DNA of 13,289 nt from Oceanihabitans sp. (GTDB taxonomy: Bacteria; Bacteroidota; Bacteroidia; Flavobacteriales; Flavobacteriaceae), in NCBI GenBank assembly GCA_018067265.1, contig JAGPUY010000013.1, forward strand, positions 1 through 13,289, read 5' to 3'. The position numbers and the translations under genes were made by a program. Below the pieces are notes generated by a model. It worked only from the letters and a program-made list of their open reading frames with translations. It did not search any database and had not been told where the DNA came from. How positions within the stretch are numbered: the first letter of the stretch is position 1; each line of letters opens with the position of its first letter. This document shows positions 12,740-13,289 of this stretch, piece after piece.

Positions 12740-13289
12740 ATGAGTAATAAAAAACAGCATGCAAGAACGAGGGCTCAAGAGAGCTCAAATGCTATTGAGC
12801 GTATGTATATTACTATGCGACACCTTTTTAATCGTGGTTTTTATAAACCTATGGGTGTTTCAGGTGAAACATTACGTGAAGCATTGTTGTTGCTAAGACC
12901 AGAAATTTATGGTTCTATTGGCGAAGAAAAAGCAGAACTAGAAGGACTACTTTATGTAGTCGATAGATTACCAGAAGGAATAGAAGAATGCACCTTTATA
13001 AACTTAACAAGTGATGAAGGCTATGCGAACTCGCATTTTAAGGCTATAATTCCACCCAAAAGAAGACGTAATTGCTATAGAATAGATGATGAGCAAATGA
13101 ACATTGAGATCACACGTGGTCGCTCAGAAATTTATGACATACTTACGCACCTTACTTTTCTTTTTGTGGAATCTCATAAAATCAGTAAACGTGTTTTAAT
13201 TGATGAAAATGGAGAAACAACACGCGATTGGATTAAGCTTGAAAAAGCGGTAACCACAAAAAAGAAACTAACGCAAAAAGAACGAGAAA
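12740..13289 (+). CDS. Probable DUF6909 family protein, 3' end outside the window
   Basis: The frame is open from the ATG to the window edge, giving 183 residues with no stop. I recognise the opening KKQHARTRAQESSNAIERMY (residues 4-23), followed by MRHLFNRGFYKPMGVSG (26-42) and LREALLLLRPEIYGSI (45-60), as a conserved Bacteroidota protein, most likely DUF6909; the family name is from memory. There is no signal peptide or membrane helix, so it is cytoplasmic. It has alternating helices, a basic segment PPKRRRNCYRID (about 112-123) and a His-containing helix EIYDILTHLTFLFVESHKI (133-151). Conserved histidines and arginines suggest an enzyme or nucleic-acid binder, but no catalytic site can be assigned. 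It has its own -7 element and follows GH3 by 28 nt. Confidence 0.78.
   Translation, partial: MSNKKQHARTRAQESSNAIERMYITMRHLFNRGFYKPMGVSGETLREALLLLRPEIYGSIGEEKAELEGLLYVVDRLPEGIEECTFINLTSDEGYANSHFKAIIPPKRRRNCYRIDDEQMNIEITRGRSEIYDILTHLTFLFVESHKISKRVLIDENGETTRDWIKLEKAVTTKKKLTQKERE

Noticed and set aside
13103..13120. CACGTG core within the last gene as another parS site
   Set aside because: Only the hexamer core matches; the flanking GTT and AAC positions are wrong on both sides, so it is far from the parS pattern.

Overview
The window looks like chromosomal DNA of a marine-type Flavobacteriaceae (Bacteroidota). It is AT-rich and has almost no Shine-Dalgarno sequences. Several genes carry the Bacteroidota promoter element TAnnTTTG. 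The protein families are typical of the group: a DUF4837 lipoprotein, a probable DUF6909 protein, bacterial GH3, an M23 peptidase with the flavobacterial N-terminal block, and an OmpH chaperone made as a lipoprotein. I see no transposase, integrase, CRISPR array, tRNA, rRNA or phage gene. The genus cannot be named from this sequence alone.

Layout. (1) Positions 1-323 hold the 3' end of mnmG (gidA), a weak terminator and a perfect parS-type palindrome, so the segment is plausibly on the origin-proximal side of the chromosome. (2) Positions 372-2578 hold a small lipoprotein of unknown function, a class I SAM methyltransferase and a Skp/OmpH-like lipoprotein, ending in a hairpin terminator. (3) holB (DNA polymerase III delta') runs on the minus strand at 2566-3723; its stop codon lies in the loop of that terminator. 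(4) A secreted protein resembling the N-terminal module of large flavobacterial surface proteins (3905-5122) is followed by an inverted repeat and then by pgk. (5) An mltD-like lytic transglycosylase with LysM domains and a DUF4837 lipoprotein end at a perfect 24-bp-arm terminator, shared with the convergent short gene tatA. (6) Divergent from tatA is a tightly packed unit: an M23 endopeptidase, an alpha/beta-hydrolase lipoprotein (4-nt overlap) and a GH3 adenylating enzyme (1-nt overlap). A separately promoted, probable DUF6909 gene runs off the window end.

How it fits together. Most genes concern the cell envelope: peptidoglycan cleavage (MltD-like, M23), outer-membrane protein folding (OmpH), protein export (TatA) and three further lipoproteins. 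Interspersed are housekeeping genes for tRNA modification (mnmG), replication (holB) and glycolysis (pgk). This looks like ordinary core-genome synteny rather than a mobile island. The least understood parts are the M23/hydrolase/GH3 unit, the stand-alone secreted protein before pgk, and the parS signals. No gene-free stretch exceeds 300 bases; the longest, 1812-2024, holds only the ompH promoter and no convincing gene.
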